DNA of 64,000 nucleotides. It comes from Ptychodera flava. Lineage: Eukaryota > Hemichordata > Enteropneusta > Ptychoderidae. The position numbers were made by a program, and so were the translations under genes. Below the pieces are notes generated by a model. The model saw nothing but the letters and a program-made list of their open reading frames with translations, did no database searches and was not told the DNA's origin. Of this stretch, positions 29,172 through 40,929 are shown piece after piece. The number at the start of each line of letters is the position of its first letter. The stretch's first letter is position 1. The stretch lies in NCBI RefSeq assembly GCF_041260155.1, contig NC_091930.1, forward strand, positions 49,897,500 through 49,961,499, written 5' to 3'.

Positions 29172-31059
29172 GATCTGCGCGTTGCTGGATGTTGTTGACT
29201 CCTCTCACTTCTTCCAGTGATCGCGCCCGAACTGCAATCCAATCTCCTGAATCTCCCGCGGAGACCCAGCGAGTCTCAAATGGGTGAGTGATATGTTTAC
29301 GACTTGCACGAGAACACTAGTTTTCGCTGAAAGTGGTCGATACATAAAAGACGGATCATGTCATGTTCGCTTTGACTAACATGGGAATATTATAGAAAAT
29401 TAGTGGCACATTGCAACATCAACCGCACACAGGTTACGTACCATCTCTTACCCTTTTACGGTATATACACCCCCCCCCCTCCGGCGCCCGCCCTCTAGCG
29501 ACGAAAACTTCAAATCTGTACCGTCCTAACCGCTGTACACCTTGGTTTGGCCAAACCAAATATTGAGTGTAGACCTGTTTGTATTTAAATTTTGGGAGAA
29601 ACAGGTTGAATTGAAAATGTTCTGCCATGGGAAGGACATATGATAGTAGCAATCATACTAAACTTATTAGAAGACTTAGTCGGATCAGTTGATATACCAC
29701 AAAAAAGCAAGATACAGACATCAGTCATCATCTGAGACATGGCATAAGCTGAAACATTACAACTTCCCCGATGCTAACTTGACACCTATTAACGCCTGTT
29801 AATCAGATGCGAAAAGCGCCACCTGTATGCATTTCGCGGCGAAGTGTAAATGAAGTTAGTTTGCTCACAGTATTAGTTAATGAGGGGATTATTGACGATG
29901 AATTTTCTGGCCAGCATTATGCAATGCTATGGCAATGCTGACCATGATATGCTCACCCTCAAGTCCTCAACACGATACGGACTATGGCTGACCCTTACCT
30001 CCATGGGTTGACCCATGGAGCTTGAAAAGGACGTCTCTTGCTTGGAGGAGGGACTGTCACAGTGATAAATCGATACCGGTTTTGGTCATGCAATGCAAGA
30101 GTACATTGGTACCTGATTATGTGTACCTAGACGTGTAAAACGGTGTATAAATCATCAGTGGTTTATACAGCGGTACAACGTATCGGTGTAAGCATGGAGC
30201 CAGATCCGTTTCTAGCTCCATGGTGTAAGACTACGACTTTATTTTTGGCTGACTGCACCAGCGATGGTCCGCATCAAACAGTAATACAGAAGAAAATTTA
30301 CACCGCAAATTTCCATGGACTTTTTTCCATTTTTTTGAAATCACATTATACCTGCACTTATCGTGAAGGCTCACTTCTCAGCCGTAAAACTAGGTTTTCA
30401 TATCAGTGACGTGTGCATGTGCGCAATTTTACTGTTGCTAAAGAGTGTCGATCGACCTTCTGTGAATGCTAAAACACTTCTCCGAGCCACAGACCCTCGA
30501 GGGTCTATGTCCGAGCAGAGCATCAATAACCTGCAATGTAGTAAATTTATAAAGTAACATCCCCGGAAGATTTTATTTTCTGACATTTTGATCCTGCATA
30601 CCCTCTGCTTGTTGACAAGCAATGAAGCTAACGAGCGTCCTACTGTTCACCATATCCTTGCCCCGAAAACGACTACGAGGCAGATTATTTCAATTTTTCA
30701 AATTTCCATGGGAGAGAGTGGATGTAATCAGATAATTTTCTGGAACTACCAGGCTATGATCACCTAATCAAATCATTACCCGTTTTCCGAACGATCTCTT
30801 GATATTAATTTAGTGTGTCATGATCAAACTTTCACTTTATTACAATGCTGAACTTCTTTCGAGAAACTTAGAAATAAAGATCGATTATTTTTACCATGTG
30901 TACACGCCAACGAGATGCTATTGTTTAGCAGGAGTGGAGATTAAACCCAGTGGGTCATGGATGCCTTCTGATCTGAATAAAACGTTGGGTATCTTTAGAG
31001 CGGCAGTGTTTCACCATGAAGGCGCAACTTTGCACAATTTTTAAATATCGGATATTTAC
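29172..31059. other. Upstream of the BEN gene; no gene recognised
   Basis: This stretch presumably includes the BEN promoter and 5' leader (29172-29300, CpG-richer). A run of nine C at about 29470 and a half-copy of the GGAGGGACTGT word near 30045 are present. No exon or RNA gene is supported. Confidence 0.5.
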
Positions 31060-32230
31060 TATCTAGTATCGAAGTTTGACGATTTCGGGACAAGTATCGA
31101 TACTAGACGATACTAGAATGAACTGCGGTTGTTCCATGGGAAGCTGCGTCTGTGAAATCAACGATATTTAGGATACCCGATATTTTTTCGGCGATTTGGG
31201 GACTCTAATATCGATACTAGAAGATACTAGAATTACTTGCCCTGTGCCTCGGCTCGCTGGATCTGTGAAATCTCCGATATTTACCCGATATTTATCGGCG
31301 ATTTGGGGACTCTAATATCGATACTAGATGATACTTGCATGACTTGCCTTGTGCCTCGGCACGCCGGATCTGTGAAATCTCCGATATTTATCCGATATTT
31401 TTCGGCGATTTGGGGACTCTAATATCGATACTAGACGATACTAGAATGACTTGCCCTGTGCCTCGGCACACCGGATCTGTGAAATCTCCGATATTTACCC
31501 GATATTTCTCGGCGATTTGGGGACTCTAACATCGATACCAGACGATACTAGAATGACTTGCCTCGTGCCTCGGCACGCCGGATCTGTGAAATCTCTTATA
31601 TGTATACCCGATATTTATCGGCGATCTGGTGACTCTAATATCGATACTAGACGATACTAGAACTACTTGCCTTGTGTCTCAGCACGCCGGATCAGTGAAA
31701 TCTCCGATATTTACACGATATTTATCGGCGATTTCGGGACTCTAATATCGATACTAGACGATACTAGATTCAGTCAAATCACGCGTAAATATCCGATATA
31801 TATCGGAGATTTCACCACCTCACAGTTCTGGCCAAACCCGACATCCAAGGACTGACTCTAGCTTCGATACTAGACGATACTAGATTCAGTCAAATCGCAA
31901 GTAAATATCCGATATATATCGGAGATTGCACCACCTCAGAGTTCTGGTCAAACCCGACTTCCAAGGACTGACTCTAGCTTCGATACTAGACGATACTAGA
32001 TTCAGTCAAATCGCAAGTAAATATCCGATATATATCGGAGATTTCACCACCTTACAGTTCTGGTCAAACCCGACTTCCAAGGACTGACTCTAGCTTCGAT
32101 ACTAGACGTTACTAGATTCAGTGAAATCGCGCGTAAATATCCGATATATATCGGAGATTTCAGCCCTTTATAGATCTGGTGAAGCCAATCTAATTTCGAT
32201 ATTGTATAGTCTAGTAGCCGTAAATATCGG
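31060..32230. repeat. Satellite of two unit types, about 108 bp and 117 bp
   Basis: Type 1 (about 31080-31780) repeats 'gatttggggactctaatatc', 'gatactagacgatactaga' and 'cctcggcacgccggatc' with a period of about 108 bp in five to six copies. Type 2 (about 31780-32160) repeats 'ccgatatatatcgg', 'gtcaaacccgacttccaagg' and 'gatactagacgatactaga' with a period of about 117 bp in three to four copies. Both share the 'atactagacgatactaga' core, so one probably derives from the other. The 60-70-codon frames seen in type 1 are repeat artefacts. Confidence 0.9.
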
Positions 32231-32267
32231 ATATCATATAAAAGTGAAATGTCGCCATGTCCTCTGT

Positions 32268-32290
32268 AAAAAAAAAAAAAAAAAAAAAAA
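32268..32290. repeat. Poly-A tract
   Basis: An uninterrupted run of about 22-23 A follows the satellite. It could be the tail of a retroposed copy, but no element body is recognised upstream. Confidence 0.9.
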
Positions 32291-34059
32291 CAGTTTCACA
32301 CAAACGAGATCGTCTTTGTCCGACAACGGAAGTTGACCGGGCAATTCATTTCGCAATCCAGTTTCTTCCAGTGATTGTCATTCGAAGTGTTTTTTCTCAA
32401 AGGAACAAGCTATAAAACTTCTCGACCAGTACTTTCCATTAGCATAAATAAAAAAACAGACAGACAAATAGCTAGATAGATAGATCATGTGGTTGGATAG
32501 ATAGATTCTCTTTGTGACAGCGACTGTGTATGAAGATCAGGCAGAGAAGATACATGTAGATGGACAAAGAGACGAAGAGAAACAGGGAGAAAGGAAGCAA
32601 TCATTGTTCGACGCGTTCGTTCAGTGAAATTTAAAATCGACGGAGGCTACGCTACACAAACAGGACTAAAATACCAACATTTATGTGGAAATGGAAATTT
32701 AAATTTCATGGTCACTGTTTTGGCCATTAAATGATAAGATTTTAAAGTGACACATATATATATCCCTTTAAAAAAATTCAGCGATGGCCACAAAACTGTT
32801 TCAGCTTAGTCATTTTGAAGGCATGTCTGCAGTAACATAGGATAGGGATTACGATATATATTGGCGTTGGTTGCCTTTCAACGACAACTCGCAGTGAGAG
32901 ATATCCTTGTTTTCGTGAAAATTGTCTTCCTTCAGTGACTGTCACTCTCACTGTGTTTTTATCTTAGGGGGACTTTTCAAACATAATGTGTACCACCGGT
33001 AAATTGCAGTTTGTAAGGTCTGTTCAAAAAGGAACGCAGTCCTCGCTTCTAGCGTTTATGCGGCTTATGCTGGCATAATTATGTTTATCTAATTTGAATA
33101 GAAAAGGCTAACAACGTAAAAGCGAGTTCTGTAAAAAGCATGCGAATCACTACCAGAGGAATAATTTCGACACCTTTTCATGCTCCATGAATCCATCATG
33201 AATGTCCATCAAATGTTGTTTTCAACAAATTTTGCAATGTTTTGATGCATTATTTAGACAAAACATGATCTAACCTTTCGCCAAGGGCATTTGGCGAGAG
33301 ATAAGCAGCATGGACCACGTGATCCACTGCCGTCCGCAGATAGGATTCAAAATTATGGTGAAGTCACCGTGGTTTAATGACCAGCTCGTAAATACCGTAG
33401 TCATGAGCGTTCATCTTACACTTTACACCCTTTGATGCAGCAAATACTGAGTCCGAATCACCACAAATTCAAGTAAATCAAAGTCCGAACCGAAAACCTT
33501 TATCTACGACTGAAACTTAACATCATTCCGTTCGAGGCCCGCGGCTCCCTCATTAACACCGGCATAAAAAAATCGGCGTCATCAAGGGACTCTCAATTCT
33601 GTATTTTTATATTTTTTGATTCGGATGTAGCTTTACCTACACTTGGCTATTTAAAAATTGAATTCGTTCTCCACTGCTTGATGTAAATGTTCTGCTTGGA
33701 GTGTTTGAAGACTGTGAGACAATGACAATTATCGCGTGTGTTGTTTGCTGAATTAGCAACCTCAAGAATGGTACAAATTTTCATTACGATTTTCTTCTGA
33801 CAGAAGTCCTTGTCTGATTCAAAACGTTTGATAAAACGATTGTGACTGGCGAGGCTACATCAGGATGCAATGCACTTGAGTCGAATACATAGACAATGTC
33901 TTTGTTTTTTTCTTGTGGGGTGGGATGAGGTAAGGTATACAGCTGCCGCTATGTCGTCATAAGTACGGACCGAAAGAAAGTAGGAGTTATACTTGTAAAA
34001 TATGAACTTTAGTAGCAGTCAAGTCTACAAGCTATAGAAGTCGAGCGAAGTCTGCACGC

Positions 34060-34095
34060 CACGGTCATTCCACTCGCTTTTGTGGAGTGACCGTG
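34060..34095. repeat. Hairpin of the GTGGAGGGACCGTG family, variant
   Basis: CACGGTCATTCCACTC faces GTGGAGTGACCGTG. The changes are compensated on both arms (CATTCCAC / GTGGAGTG), so the stem is retained although the sequence differs from the 28596 copy. Confidence 0.75.
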
Positions 34096-34224
34096 CTTAC
34101 GTCGTTCGACCATTTTCAGCTTTTGTGCAAGGTGTTGGTACAATGAAGCGTCTTTTCAGTTCTTTTGTACCGAAGTCGCATCGCAATTGCCATGAGGTGT
34201 CAGAATTCGAAAATACCACGAAAC

Positions 34225-34249
34225 CATAGTCCCTTGTAGAGGGACTGTG
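34225..34249. repeat. Short hairpin related to the GTGGAGGGACCGTG family
   Basis: CATAGTCCCTTGTAGAGGGA is followed by CTGTG. The stem is shorter and has mismatches, but the AGTCCCT / AGGGACT core is retained. Confidence 0.5.
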
Positions 34250-35553
34250 ACGAAAATAATATTCAATCAAACCATGAAGGAGATCTCTCCGGTCCTTCTA
34301 CCTCCATGATCAAACTTTACAGGAGAAATAGTCGCGGTTTCCACACACTGGCTTGCATGCAAATGCTGTTCGTGTCGTTTGATTTGGTATATGTATTATG
34401 ATGTGTACGTGATTCACACCTTCCGCCGGCTTAGCATATTAACTAACCCCGAAATTTCGGGGTTGCATACATGGCTAGTTAGCATCGGCGAAGTGTAATG
34501 CGAGGTCACCTGACTGGTTCAAGTTCGAAGAGATGTAATTAACTAATCTAATACGCTGTGAAGCACATTAATTCCACTCGGGTTTTTTTGCGAGTTATTT
34601 GGAGTGATGAAAGTTAGTCTCATATACTCTACAAATAGGATTTGATCAAATTATGTAATGACATGGTTTCATTTGTCATAGTGAGGCCTACTTGTTCATA
34701 GAAACCTAAGACTTGTAATTAGTTGTTACTTACCACTCTTTATCATTTGACATCCCTCTAAAATTTATCATTTTTCTGACAAACTGCTGTCATAAGATTT
34801 TCTTATTTCTCAACAAATATTTTGTCAGTTTATGAATGCTTATTTGTCGTAAGGGATTGTCCGGCAGATCATCATGAAGCGATAATGCATGCACCAGTAA
34901 CGTAATTCCTAAGTGGTGTCGGTGATGGGGTGGGGAGAGGAAGGACCCCAATTCGCTTTACGCGCGCGGAAAACATAAAAAGGATATTGTGGTGTGAGCA
35001 AAATAAATAGTCAACCAGTTATATAGAAGCTGCAAAGAACACCATATGAATTCGCTACATTTTATGACCCCCGAGTAATGACCTGCAATTTGGCAAATTT
35101 ATGAAACTCATCTGCCAATTTGTACCAGGAAAAATATTGATAAATCGACACTTTCTGAACTATATTCGCACGGTTGTTGCGTTGTACCCTGCATGAAGAA
35201 AATGGCACCTATGGTCAAACTACGTATTGGTACTTTGCAAAATGAACGGAAAGTTCGTGTATCTATTATTCATGACGTGGATTTTACACAACGCGTTTGA
35301 CTTGCTCCAAATCTGTGGATATTTCAATATTCGAACAGAACAAATTGAAGGTATAAACTTCAAAGACTGTTCGGTTAGTGTTAAGCTGTTGCGTGGATTG
35401 TTGGTTCAATAGCCCATCAGCCAGCCAATCTGCACTTCGGGCGGCTTAAAAGCAAAGCGACTGCGTGCCGGTCTAAAAATACAAGACATAAGTGTGCAAT
35501 CCACGTAGATTTCATGTTTGCAATTTGATTGTTTATTCATTTTTTTAAATGAG

Positions 35554-35564
<11 letters not shown>

Positions 35565-35638
<74 letters not shown>
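35565..35638. repeat. (CT)n microsatellite
   Basis: About 37 uninterrupted CT units. The Arg-Glu frame on the minus strand is an artefact. Confidence 0.98.
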
Positions 35639-35641
<3 letters not shown>

Positions 35642-37752
35642 TATGCTGTTGATAATCATTGTTTCAACAGTCTGACGGATCCTAAGTTTTAGGGTGCCTA
35701 AACGACGATAAATTCTTGTTACTATATGTTCACCATAAAATGTATTCAAAATATATTCCATAAATAGCCCTCATTTGATCACAATAACAACGTGAATACA
35801 TGAACATATGTCTGTTAAAGCCATAATGAATAATTGATATATAATATTGTGACAAGGCATCTGCTATAGATGCGAACGATAATATTCACCGTACACGTAT
35901 AAAGCTAGTACACAAATACACATGATGACGCGATTTTGTATCTAACTTTTGAAGATGCTTTGATTAATACGTCCTAGGTTTGATTTTATGCATGTAAAAT
36001 TCATAAAAGTAACTATGTTGCACCAAAAGACCCACAATGTTGCTTTGTACTTCTTGCTGATTCGTATAATACGAAGGTTCATACTTTGACGATTTTATCA
36101 TTTTCGACAAACTTCAAGTTGGTTTATCTTAGTCCGAGTCGTTCATGCATCAATATATTTGCATAAAAATTCCTGTATTTCTCACCTTTCCGGGTGTACG
36201 TAGTTCACTAGTGGTTATTGCTGCAGTTAGTGTTGAGATCCCTTGACAAGTGATTTTGTAGTTCTGTTTGTAGTTGGCTTTTTTTCGTTGGTTTATAATA
36301 GTACTTGTCATAGAATGGAGTGACGAAATACATGTCTACAAAGATTCCCAGATTTATGCAAAACATTATTAGTGAAAATATTTCTTTTGAAACACTACGT
36401 TACAAGCGAAATGCATCGCTTGTAATTAATTATTATAAGAAGGTCACACAAACGCAGTTCCGACGGAACTACAAAATCATTCACGCAGAGTGTACCTATC
36501 GAATACAATAGGGCAAACAACTTCACCTCTTGAAAATCATGTGTTTTAATTGAAACACTACGTATACACGTGACAAGGATATGTAAAACGTTAATGTAAC
36601 TTAGACGAAGTCCATGGCAGATAGATGGATGGGTGATGCGGAAATCAAATGCCCTTTTCTGAGGAAACATCCCCCATTGTATCTTGTAACTTTTGGATAT
36701 CCCCTGGGTTTCCCCGGCCAATCACCGGCGATAACAAATAAACGCCCTTTGATTGCATTTTTAGTACATATAACCAACTCCACTGCTGGGCAGACAACAA
36801 AGTCACTATCAATGACAAGTCAATCGGTAAGTTTACGTTTCAAATGCTCTCCAATGCAAGACTTAGTGCGGTTCATTAACGGTGCACAACAACAACATAT
36901 GTGTGTTGTTAACTTCCACTATCCATATTGGCGCTATCATGGTAGGAGATTTACAATTGCCAGGTCCTAGCATGCCTGCTCCAAGCCAAAAATAACAGAT
37001 CTATATATGAAACTTTATACTCTTTAGTAGACAAACTCAGTAGCTTCTACTCAGTATCAAGGGCATGGGTCACGAAAATAGTGCCACGACATGTCATGCC
37101 TATCACGTGGGAACTGGGTGAATGACGGTGAGACCAAGATTGAACAAAGGCAAAAGACTGTTTATTTCGATGTTAGTAAGGGTACAGTTTCTCGGAAACT
37201 TACAGATGCCTCACTTCAACTTTTCAATTTGACTCTAAAAAAGCTGCTATAAAAATCATAATTGACTTCAAATACATAGATGGATAATATCACCAGTGTT
37301 TGTATGACTGAAAAGTGAAATAGCAATATAGTAAATCATGCTTAATTATATGTAAAGTCACAAAGCAGTGTTCCACAGTCGCAGGAAAACATGATATAAT
37401 AGAGGTGATACCTGCACCCGAACATTTGCGTCTTAAATGATCATCTAAAGAGTTATCCCTTTCTCTTTATTCTAGCAAGGTACACAGGTTATGTCATCTA
37501 CAGATTATTGATAAAATATCAGCAACATAGCTAATTCCTTCAGCCGAGTAAGTAGTCAGCATCTTGTAAAATACATTAAATTTCAAAAGTGAATCATTAT
37601 AAATTGAAGACGGGAAAGATTCAAGACAAAAATAGAGACTGATAATTGACATACTCTGATATGTATGTGTACTAACAACTAAATGCTTTCACTTCTAACA
37701 ATGGTATATTTTGACATCTACTCTGCATACTTTAAATGTATAGATTAACAAA

Positions 37753-37964
37753 AACACGACTGGAACTAATTTGGGATAATTGGATGGTGAAGTAATGTCG
37801 ATATAATCTGCAAATGTAACCTCATCTGCTATCCTTTTTAAGTTTCACACTTATTTTAATGAGTCATTGTAATATCGAAACATTCAGCTATGCGGCGCCT
37901 GACACTTTTGAGAAATTTGCAAAATATAAAGATCCAATTATCCAAAATTATTTCCAAGCGTGTT
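37753..37964. repeat. MITE family A, copy 3 (212 bp)
   Basis: This is the best-preserved copy. AACACGACTGGAACTAATTT and 'gggataattggat' at the left pair with 'atccaattatcc' and TTTCCAAGCGTGTT at the right. Length equals that of copy 1. Confidence 0.75.
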
Positions 37965-38285
37965 CAAAGCTAGCGCTCTTTCCATTTACGAGATGGTAAT
38001 ATAAGTCACACAATGTTCTATGTAATAAAATCACATTACTTTCGACAGACTAAAACTAAACTGTCTTGTGTTGGTTGGAAGATGGTACAACATAAGGTTT
38101 TGTTACATATATTTTGTTATACTGACGTGGATATAGAGTCACCTAATTCTCCTTTTTCTCATATTTGACTCGGACATGCGCACACTGCAGGTCATACTTA
38201 ATACAGGGGTCACTTTCTCTATATTTTGTTATTTTCAGGTCAACTTGAACTATCATCAAACTATTGGCATTCCATGTACAAATCG

Positions 38286-40066
38286 TCAGTCTGGGAAGAG
38301 GTCGAAGAATATTTTTAGCAATCGTGCTCGCTGTACTCCCTCTTGTAAGAGACAACTCTTGTAAATATGGTCACGTATGCTAACCATGGAAATACCCTTC
38401 CCTAAAACACCATCGACTGTATTTCTATGGCTAAAAAGTTGCTTTGTATGCATTCCAACTAGCTTGCCGTCGCGCGTAAACACGGGGGAACCCGATGCCC
38501 AATGACAGGTTTGTATGATAGACATGTCTATCAGAATCAGTAGCTTTCTGTTTTACATCATCTTCTACCCATTCACCGGAACTAATATAGATTGGAGCGT
38601 CTTCTAATAATTCAATATCGAGAGAAAAACAATCTGGGTCAACGCGCAGTGGTTTGAAACCGGGATGACCGGCGATTGTTAACGGGATGTGCCCATTGCC
38701 GACTGGCAAGGGCGATACGAGATGCCCAACCGGACTCGGTAGTTTTATTCTAGGGTCTGGATTAACCGCCAAAACTACGTAATCAAGTTCGTCAGTTTGA
38801 CTCATAAAGTAAGGTTCGAGACTAACAGAAAAGCGGAGCTCCAGATTCTCAAGTGGAAGCTCTTCTTGCCAACCAAATACAAGTTTAACATTTTGACTTT
38901 CAACCCTACAATTCACTATGTCTTGCAATACATGGTAATTGTGATGATGTAACTTTGGCCTAATCTGAATGCGGTGCCATTTTCAATCTTGTTTCCATTT
39001 GGCCAATATATCACCGCAATTGCTTTGCTGTACATGGTTATAACTTCAAAATCTTTTTTCATTTCAATGTAAGATTTTTCTCTGCCATTGTGACTAAAGT
39101 TTTCCATAATGTACGAATCAATTTTGTTCTTTCTTGCACTGTTACGTCGTTTATCTTCTTTACTTTCGAGATCTAACTCTGGATACTTATCGTGTATTAA
39201 GGATTTCAGTCTATCAGTTGGAAAATTTTTCAATTTGAATTTACCACTAGATCCAAAAGCTGAACTTGACCGTCTTCCCATCGGTACAGGTGTTTCAACA
39301 GTACGGGCTCTTAAAACGGGAAAGACACTTCTGCTTTCCTTGCCTCTAGGTGCATTTTCAACGGCTGGGATTTGAGGATCTCTGATGGAATTGGCTTTGA
39401 TTGTTTTACCTCTGTCGTTTTCGTGCTTACTTTCTTTTGGTTTTGAAGTAGAGCCAACTTTTGATCTGACAGATTGATCTTTGACTTGACGCTTTTTACT
39501 CCATCTCAAGTAAAAAGAATTGCCCTTATATGTACTTGGTTTAAGATCTAGTCGAACTTTTGTTCTCCTAGAGTGGTAAGGAAACAATGATCTAGCTCAT
39601 CTGTCTTGAATCTCCCGTCTTCATGTAAAGCTGTTAGGAATGATTCTCCATCCAAAAAGTCAACACGTAAGTATTGATTTTTGTAGTTACTTCGAGATAA
39701 ATTTGTCAACTGTTTTTTTTCGATTTCAATGTATTTTGAATCAAATTTTAAAAGGAAGTAATTTTCCTCTTGAGGATAACAACCTTGCTTATAATATCGC
39801 CTGTACTTTGACATCTTGTTATTCCCACCCTTAAATGTTTTTAAATTAACTTCTTTCCCTGCAAACCACCCTGCTCGGGCACCCAAATTGGGAACATGCA
39901 GCTGGTCTTCCTCTTTGATTTCTATAGCAAAACTATCTTGGTCTCGAACAACACCATTGTGTTTAATACCTTCATAAAGAGATCTATTTGCCGGACACTG
40001 AATGCCATCGGAGTGTTTGCCTTTGGAAAGTGTTAATGTTGCAAAATTGTTCTCATTTGCCTTTTC
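38286..40066 (-). CDS. FAM111-like exon 4: UBL regions and protease domain
   Basis: The acceptor is aatgatgtcttaacag. The first part (FATLTLSKGKHSDGIQ, SLYEGIKHNGVVRDQDSF) looks like a FAM111 ubiquitin-like fold. The protease part starts near GTAFRLGQSYIIT. Catalytic candidates: His in NYHVLQD (codon 38932-38934), Asp in DELDYVVLAV (38782-38784), Ser in WASGSPVFTRDGKLVGMHT (38487-38489). The stop is at 38286. Restoring one base in the A-run at 39558-39561 and one near 38938 reconnects the frames; a third break precedes the SGSP segment. All three catalytic motifs survive, which argues for recent damage or sequencing error. Confidence 0.75.
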
Positions 40067-40890
40067 CTGTTAAGACATCATTGCTTTTTTTCCAGTGATG
40101 TGATAAAAAATATTACACACACATTGATACCTTCACTAAAACAGAACATGTATGTTTGTCGATCATGGATAGTTCAAGAACTTACCGGTACATATATTCA
40201 GGGCTAGAAATTAGCAGTAGTCCCACGACTAAAGACTACCAACTTTTCTCTGAGGCTACCAAAATCCATGAAATGGTAGCCCAGGCGGACTACCAAAGCC
40301 TGAGACTTGAAATTCATTCAGTACTTGGCATGCCTTGCCAGGTCCATCACTTTTGGACAAGCTATCGAAATGCAGTCAAACCAAGCCAGACACAGAAAGG
40401 CCGAACTATAACTTTGTTATGCAAATTACTAAAGTCGACTGGTCCTGCGGTGGAAGTTCACAACAAACTTTCAATATCTGAACTGACGTATCAATCATAA
40501 TTACACAGAAATTATGCCTCCTCCTTACAGAATGCCCATCGTCTATTTTTAGCATGTCTCAGTGCTGAGAAGATTGTGTCGTTGTCATGACGACTATCAA
40601 AATTTGCATCAAACTCTGGGAGTGTAACGGGTTGTCAATAGGTCACCAAATTTTGGAGTATCGCTAACGTTCATTGAACCTGTTTTCTTGGGTATTACAT
40701 GATTGTAAAGGTGTGCAATATTTACATCAAATGACTTAGAAAATTCACTTTATGGGCAGAATCTAGAAAAATAGCCTTTTCTTGTCCGGGTAATGGAAAT
40801 AAGATATCCCCGAACAGAATTATGGTAGCCCAAGTGGACTACTAAGTTAATTTCTAGCCAATATATATGCATACTTACATAAGTTCATCT

Positions 40891-40929
<39 letters not shown>

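Larger units (their letters stand above)
32291..37752. other. Long gene-free stretch
   Basis: Apart from GATA-like microsatellite bits (32470-32510), two hairpins (34060-34095, 34225-34249) and the (CT)n tract at 35565-35638, nothing is recognised. A 118-codon plus-strand frame at 36614-36970 overlaps an equally open minus-strand frame and has no splice, domain or start support. Confidence 0.5.

Noticed and set aside
31237..31855. Tandem 61-69-codon frames with CASARRICEISDIYPIF-type repeats as a repeat protein
   Set aside because: They follow the satellite period, are broken between units and have no splice or start context.
35406..35639. Arg-Glu repeat protein
   Set aside because: It is the (CT)n tract read on the minus strand.
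36614..36970. 118-codon plus-strand frame as a gene
   Set aside because: A long minus-strand frame overlaps it; neither has splice, start or domain support.
40156..40500. 114-codon plus-strand frame as a gene
   Set aside because: Most of it lies in a transposon with repeated GTAGTCC words, and it starts outside the element.
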